A stretch of 64,000 nucleotides of DNA. Source: JADJYF01 sp050186725. Lineage in GTDB: Bacteria; Pseudomonadota; Gammaproteobacteria; Ga0077536. The DNA lies in the NCBI GenBank assembly GCA_050186725.1, contig JBFWYG010000006.1:71930-135929 (forward strand). Direction: 5' to 3'. A program made the position numbers and the translations under genes. The notes below the pieces were generated by a model, which had not been told where the DNA came from, did not search any database, and saw nothing but the letters and a program-made list of their open reading frames with translations. Below, in pieces: positions 59,896 through 64,000 of the stretch. Numbering within the stretch: position 1 is the stretch's first letter; each line of letters opens with the position of its first letter.

Positions 59896-60137
59896 TGCAG
59901 ACCATCGGCAGCTACTGGCCCTACGCCACCACCGTGTTCGACTACGTCCGCCGCGCCATGCCCTTCACCCAGCCCGGCTCGCTGAGCGACGACCAGGTCT
60001 ACGCGCTCACCGCTTTTCTTCTGGCGCAGAACGGCATCCTGCCGCAGGATACGGTCCTCGACCGCGCCGGCCTGCGCGCGGTGCGCATGCCCAACCAGGA
60101 AGGTTTCTTGCCGGATCCAAGGCCCGCCGCGCCCTGA
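59896..60137 (+). CDS. SoxD-like cytochrome c subunit, C-terminal part
   Basis: About 80 codons remain. The segment IGSYWPYATTVFDYVRRAMPFTQPGSLSDDQVYALTAFLLAQNGI, and VRMPNQEGFLPDPRP after it, is characteristic of SoxD and related diheme cytochrome subunits of sulfite dehydrogenases. The methionine in RAMPF is the usual haem ligand. The CXXCH site is in the missing part. It pairs with the SoxC-like gene before the gap. Confidence 0.85.
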
Positions 60138-60177
60138 CGCGCCGGTGCCGAACGTCACTCGAGGGGAGATGACACCG

Positions 60178-61194
60178 ATGCTGACCTTTCGCGCCTGCCG
60201 CGCCGCCCTGTGCGCGCTCGCTGTTGCGTTCGCCCCGCCGCTGCTCGCCCACGGCATGCACGGCGGCACCGCGCAGCTCGAGAAGTACAACAACGACCGC
60301 ACCATCGCCATCCAGGTCTATGGCGGCACGCAGAAGGACAGCGGCACGGTCAAGCTCTCCTACTACGGCAACATGGCGGTGCTGATCGAGTCGCCGAAGG
60401 GCGTGAAGGTGTTCGTCGACCCGTGGCGTAATGACATCGTCGGCATGTACCCGCCCTGGTACATGCGCGACATGCCGCTGGTGCGCACTGACATCGCGCT
60501 GGTGACCCACGCGCACTTCGATCACGACGCCGTCGAGCGCGTGCAGGCCGACCAGGTGCTGGACCGCATGGCCGGCGAGTTCAGCCTGGGTGACGTCAGG
60601 ATCACCGGCATCGCCGACAAGCACGTGTGCGAGACCCAGGGCGACATTCCCTATCGCAAGCTGGTGAAGTTCTTCATCGACCAGGATCCCTGCCCGCCGA
60701 ACGAGACCCTGCAGTGGAACAACAGCCTGTACGTCATCGAGACCGGCGGGCTGCGCATCCTGCACTGGGGCGACAATCGGCAGAATCCGCCCGAGCGCGT
60801 GTGGCAGAAAATCGGCAAGGTGGACGTCGCGATCCTCGCGGTCAGCGACGAGGGCCACATCCTGTCGCAGAAGTGGGCCGACGTGGTGATGGCGAAGTCC
60901 GGCGCGCGCATCGTCATTCCGAGCCACTACTACATCAAGGGCGTGCACATCCCCGGCGCGCTCGGTCTCGAGTCGGCGGACAAGTGGGTGGCGAAACACG
61001 AGCACACGCGGCTGACCAGCGGCGTGCTCGAACTCAGCCCGGCGATGGTCGCGAAGTACCAGCAGCACGTGATGTACTTCGGCGACAACGTCGCCTTCGA
61101 GACCACGGTCAAGCTGCCGGCGGACGACGGCAAGCTGCCCGAGGTGCCGCCGCCCGAGACCGCCTACGAGCGTTTCAATCCCGACCGGCAGTAA
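60178..61194 (+). CDS. Exported metallo-beta-lactamase-fold hydrolase
   Basis: A 338-residue protein with signal peptide CRAALCALAVAFAPPLLAHG. The MBL zinc motif is LVTHAHFDHDAVERV (H-x-H-x-D-H), with further ligands likely in LHWGDNRQN and IPSHYY. It is related to UlaG/YcbB-like L-ascorbate-lactonase-type MBL proteins. GAGGGGAG at 60161-60168 places the start at the ATG at 60178; ATG at 60169 is too close to it. Substrate unknown. Its position among sulfur genes recalls SoxH-type hydrolases, but that is a guess. Confidence 0.85.
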   Translation: MLTFRACRAALCALAVAFAPPLLAHGMHGGTAQLEKYNNDRTIAIQVYGGTQKDSGTVKLSYYGNMAVLIESPKGVKVFVDPWRNDIVGMYPPWYMRDMPLVRTDIALVTHAHFDHDAVERVQADQVLDRMAGEFSLGDVRITGIADKHVCETQGDIPYRKLVKFFIDQDPCPPNETLQWNNSLYVIETGGLRILHWGDNRQNPPERVWQKIGKVDVAILAVSDEGHILSQKWADVVMAKSGARIVIPSHYYIKGVHIPGALGLESADKWVAKHEHTRLTSGVLELSPAMVAKYQQHVMYFGDNVAFETTVKLPADDGKLPEVPPPETAYERFNPDRQ

Positions 61195-61199
61195 CCCCG

Positions 61200-62459
61200 G
61201 TGGCGGTGGCCACGGAAGAGATGGCGCAGGCGCCGCACGCGCCCGCCTATCTCCTCGGCCTGCTGGCCTTCGTCGGCTTCGTCACGCTGTTCGAGGGCTA
61301 CGATCTCCTGATCATCAACCTCGCGCTGCCGGCGCTGGGGCGCGAGTTCGGCGTGGATGCCGCCGTGCTCGGCAAGGCCGTCGGCATCATCAACATCGGC
61401 ACCATCGTCGCCTTCATCCCGGTCAGGCTCGCCGATCGCTTCGGACGGCGTCGCGTGTTCCTGTGGGCGATCGCGCTCTACACGCTGTTCACGCTCGTGT
61501 CCGCGTTCTCCGTGGGACTCACCGACTTCGTGGTCTGGCAGTTCCTCGCGCGCATGTTCATGGTGACCGAGATAGGTGTCGGCGCGATCATCCTCACCGA
61601 GGAGATGCCCGCGCGCTATCGCGGCGCGGCGGTGACCTTCATGTTCGCGCTCAGTCTCGCGGGCGGGATCCTCGGCTCGGCGCTCCATCCCTGGCTGTCC
61701 GGCAGCGAGTTCGGCTGGCGGGCGCTGTATCTCTTCGGCGGGGTGGTGCTGCCGGTGCTGCTCGTCGGCTGGCCGTGGCTGCGCGAGACGCGGCGCTACG
61801 CCGCGCAGCCAGCCGGTGCGCCGCGGGTAGGCCTGCTGGCGCTGTTCGACGCCTTGTTCGCGCTGCTGCGCTCGCGGCATCGGGGCCGCGTGCTGGCGGG
61901 CGCGTCGCTGTGGTTCGCGGTCAACGCCTGGAGCTCGAGCTGCCTGTTCTTTTTCGCCTGGTATGTCACCAACGAACGCCAGTGGGACGCGGCCGCCGTC
62001 AGCCAGGCGCTGACCTTGGGCTACGCGCTCGCCATCGTCGGCTATGCTTCGGGAGGCGCGATGCTGGATGCGGTGGGCCGGCGCGTGACGGCGAGCCTCT
62101 TCTTCAGTGTCGGCGCGCTCGCGGCCTGGGTGTGCTTCACCGCCAGCGACGCGCGCACCATCACCATTGCCTACGTGGTGGTGCTCGGCATGCACGCGCT
62201 GTGGCCGGTGGCGGCCACCATCACCAGCGAGATGTTTCCGACCGAGGTGCGGGCCACGGCCAACGCGCTGGTCAACAACCTGCTGGGACGCACGGGCATG
62301 GCGCTGGCGCCGGCGGTGGTCGGCGTGTTATCGGCCTGGTTGGGCTCGGTGGGGAAGGCGGTGTCGCTGGTCGCGCTGGTGCCGCTCGCCTGCCTGCCGG
62401 TGATCCTGTTCGCGCTGACCGAGAGCCGGGGCAAAGAGCTCGAACGTTTGAACGACTGA
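61200..62459 (+). CDS. MFS transporter (sugar-porter/AAHS-like)
   Basis: A 419-residue transporter with 12 hydrophobic helices. The A-like loop motif is RLADRFGRRRVFLWA and the second-half equivalent GGAMLDAVGRRVTASLF. FEGYDLLIINLALPAL in helix 1 is typical of aromatic-acid and related uptake carriers. GTG at 61200 is used; ATG at 61221 is an alternative. It starts 5 bases after the MBL stop and is followed by the TauD gene, suggesting uptake of the substrate that TauD oxidises. Confidence 0.9.
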   Translation: MAVATEEMAQAPHAPAYLLGLLAFVGFVTLFEGYDLLIINLALPALGREFGVDAAVLGKAVGIINIGTIVAFIPVRLADRFGRRRVFLWAIALYTLFTLVSAFSVGLTDFVVWQFLARMFMVTEIGVGAIILTEEMPARYRGAAVTFMFALSLAGGILGSALHPWLSGSEFGWRALYLFGGVVLPVLLVGWPWLRETRRYAAQPAGAPRVGLLALFDALFALLRSRHRGRVLAGASLWFAVNAWSSSCLFFFAWYVTNERQWDAAAVSQALTLGYALAIVGYASGGAMLDAVGRRVTASLFFSVGALAAWVCFTASDARTITIAYVVVLGMHALWPVAATITSEMFPTEVRATANALVNNLLGRTGMALAPAVVGVLSAWLGSVGKAVSLVALVPLACLPVILFALTESRGKELERLND

Positions 62460-62490
62460 GGGCGCGCGCGCCGCGCCGGGAGTGACGGAC

Positions 62491-63360
62491 ATGAACGAGA
62501 CGCATGTGACCTTCAAGCCGCGCACCGCCGCCATCGGCGCCGACGTGCTGGGCGTGGATCTGAACCAGATGGACGACGCGCTGTTCGCGCGCCTGAAGCG
62601 CGCGCTGCACGAACACCTGGTGCTTTTCTTCCACGACCAGCACCTGACCCCCGAGGCGCACATGGCCTTCGCATCGCGCTTCGGCCGCATGGAGGTGCAC
62701 GAGGTGTTCACGCCGCTTGGTGGTCATCCCGAGATCTCGGTGCTGGAACACGATGCCGCGCGCCCGCCCATCAGCGACACCTGGCATTCCGACGTCACCT
62801 ACCGCCCGACGCCGTCCTTGGCCGCGGTGCTCTACGCGCGCCACATTCCGCCGCGCGGTGGCGACACGCTGTGGCTGAGCGCCTACGCCGCCTTTGATGC
62901 ACTGTCACCGGCCTTCGCGGAGTTCCTGTGCGGACTCCACGCCGAGCACGATTTCCTGCAGGCCTACGGTGGGTACCTCGGCAAGAAGGAAGACGGCGCC
63001 GAGCGGCTCAAGCGCGCGCGGGAAGAGACTCCGCCGGTGGTGCATCCGCTGATCGTGGTCCACCCGGTGACCGGCAAGCGGCTCCTGTACGTGAACCCCA
63101 CCTTCACCAGTCGCATCGTCGAGTTGTCGAAGAAGGAATCGGACGCGGTGCTGAAGCATCTCTTCGAGCACCTGCTGAAGCCCGAATTCCAGGTGCGTCT
63201 GCAGTGGCAGCCGAACGACGTGGCGGTGTGGGACAACCGCGCGACCCAGCACTACGCCACCGGCGACTACTACCCCGAGTTCCGCCGCATGCACCGCATC
63301 ACCGTCGGGGGGGATCGGCCGGTGGGCGTGACCGCGCAAGCCCAGGCCGCGGTGTCGTGA
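62491..63360 (+). CDS. TauD/TfdA-family alpha-ketoglutarate-dependent dioxygenase
   Basis: A 289-residue non-haem iron dioxygenase. Iron ligands are H and D in TWHSDVTY and the distal H in ATQHYATGDYYPEFRRMHR, where the arginine binds 2-oxoglutarate. GGDTLWLSAYAA is the usual core segment. TauD relatives hydroxylate sulfonates, sulfate esters or phenoxyacetates; with the sulfite-oxidation genes a sulfonate or sulfate ester is favoured. ATG at 62491 is preceded by GGGAG. Confidence 0.92.
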   Translation: MNETHVTFKPRTAAIGADVLGVDLNQMDDALFARLKRALHEHLVLFFHDQHLTPEAHMAFASRFGRMEVHEVFTPLGGHPEISVLEHDAARPPISDTWHSDVTYRPTPSLAAVLYARHIPPRGGDTLWLSAYAAFDALSPAFAEFLCGLHAEHDFLQAYGGYLGKKEDGAERLKRAREETPPVVHPLIVVHPVTGKRLLYVNPTFTSRIVELSKKESDAVLKHLFEHLLKPEFQVRLQWQPNDVAVWDNRATQHYATGDYYPEFRRMHRITVGGDRPVGVTAQAQAAVS

Positions 63361-63381
63361 CCGGCGGGCGATGAGCGCCGT

Positions 63382-63657
63382 GCATGGCCGGTTGAAACCG
63401 GCCCTACATCCGCGACCGCGGTTGCACGCAAAGAGAACCTGTAGGGCCGGTTTCAACCGGCCATGTACGGCGCATCCACGGTCGTGAATATCGGACCGTA
63501 GGTCGGGCTTCAGCCCGACATGCCAATCTTGCCATGTAGGGCCGGTTTCAACCGGCCGAGCAAGGCGCATCGACCCGCGCTCCAATCACCGTGCGTCGAC
63601 GGCGGTGTGCGCGGCTTCGTGCGAGGTCGATCTTGGCCGGTTGAAACCGGCCCTACA
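63382..63657. repeat. Cluster of five TGTAGGGC-family hairpin repeats
   Basis: Copies at about 63382-63409 (reverse), 63440-63465 (forward), 63498-63522 (a GTCGGGCTTCAGCCCGAC variant), 63535-63560 (forward) and 63633-63657 (reverse). They fill the 302-base space between the TauD gene and the convergent ABM gene, which otherwise holds nothing recognisable. Confidence 0.9.
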
Positions 63658-63662
63658 GCGGG

Positions 63663-63959
63663 TCACACCCTGAAATAATCGAAGAAGCGGATGTTCGGCG
63701 GGCCCGCCATCATCGCGCCGAACACTTCCATGTCGCCGCGTTCGCCGCGCCACGCGAGGTAGCGCTCGTAATGCGCACGGCTGTCCCATTGCTCGATGAT
63801 CGCGATGCCGGTCGGGTCTTCCTGGTTCTGGATCACGTGCAGCGTCACGCAGCCGTCGAACGAGCGCGTGTCAGGCAGCACGCTCTTCAGCCACTCGCGG
63901 ACCTTCTCCACGCAGTCGGGCTTGGCGTTGAACTCGAGTATCACCTGGCAGGTTGCCAT
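63663..63959 (-). CDS. Antibiotic-biosynthesis-monooxygenase (ABM) domain protein
   Basis: A 98-residue ferredoxin-like-fold protein beginning MATCQVILEFNAKPDCVEKVREWL, with TLHVIQNQEDPTGIAIIEQWDSRAHYERYLAW, the ABM/YgiN pattern. Such proteins are cofactor-free oxygenases or stress-response dimers. AAGGAG precedes the ATG at 63959. It is at the edge of the window and convergent with the TauD gene; its operon partners, if any, lie outside. Confidence 0.87.
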   Translation of the reverse strand: MATCQVILEFNAKPDCVEKVREWLKSVLPDTRSFDGCVTLHVIQNQEDPTGIAIIEQWDSRAHYERYLAWRGERGDMEVFGAMMAGPPNIRFFDYFRV

Positions 63960-64000
63960 GTCGGTCTCCTTCTTGGGTTGAACAGGCCGGCTCACACCGG

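Noticed and set aside
60627..62459. A single long protein spanning the MBL and MFS regions
   Set aside because: The frame upstream of about 61200 is an alternative frame of the MBL gene; real coding begins at the MFS start after the MBL stop.

Overview
The window is high-GC DNA (about two-thirds G+C by eye) from a proteobacterium, most likely a gammaproteobacterium. The basis is a complete sdhCDAB operon with sdhE and ygfZ downstream and a ygfX homologue next door, an aerobic ubiG, a YbiT-type ABC-F protein and a YcbB/YcbK cell-wall pair. The many acyl-CoA, flavin-monooxygenase and organosulfur genes suggest a metabolically broad aerobe, but I cannot name the genus. Three runs of exactly 100 N (17305-17404, 40056-40155, 59796-59895) mark scaffold joins and each truncates a gene.

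Layout. 1-5255: succinate dehydrogenase operon read leftward (sdhAF4-like, sdhC, sdhD, sdhA, sdhB, sdhE, ygfZ, start of a YheT-like hydrolase), with ygfX divergent. 5263-7471: ubiG, gph and an NDUFAF6-like squalene/phytoene-synthase-fold gene. 7581-32226: the most distinctive region. Four leftward genes form a Ser/Thr phospho-signalling set: an FHA-linked nucleotide cyclase, a PP2C phosphatase, a 1696-residue kinase with an FGE-sulfatase-like C-terminus, and a second membrane FGE-like protein. They are divergent from a rightward set for surface display: a parvulin-type prolyl isomerase, a FhaC/ShlB-type two-partner secretion pore, a 3994-residue filamentous-haemagglutinin-type exoprotein with about 19 internal repeats, a SapC-family protein and an 85-residue protein. 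I infer one phospho-regulated adhesin export locus; the individual families are known, the combination is unfamiliar to me.

32274-41942: repeats, a Sel1 protein, leuCD, an acyl-CoA ligase, two crotonase-fold enzymes, a luciferase-like flavin oxidoreductase and ybiT. 41943-46929: an L,D-transpeptidase and a Tat-exported DUF882/M15 protein, then an enoyl-CoA hydratase, acyl-CoA dehydrogenase and SDR operon. 47024-53069: a hybrid histidine kinase convergent with a LuxR-type regulator, a VPLPA-CTERM exported protein, a bacteriohemerythrin and a PQQ dehydrogenase. 53116-63959: a cupin, a Baeyer-Villiger-type monooxygenase, a TetR regulator, a DszA/NtaA-type monooxygenase, an EamA transporter, a SoxC-like molybdoenzyme with its cytochrome, an exported metallo-beta-lactamase-fold protein, an MFS transporter, a TauD dioxygenase and an ABM-domain protein. 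The last set reads as a release-sulfite-then-oxidise-it organosulfur module.

Three families of short palindromic repeats are scattered through the intergenic spaces. One (core GGGACAGACC) lies only between convergent genes in this window. Another (TGTAGGGC...GCCATGC) shows compensating changes in its hairpin stem. No tRNA, rRNA, CRISPR array or transposase gene was seen.
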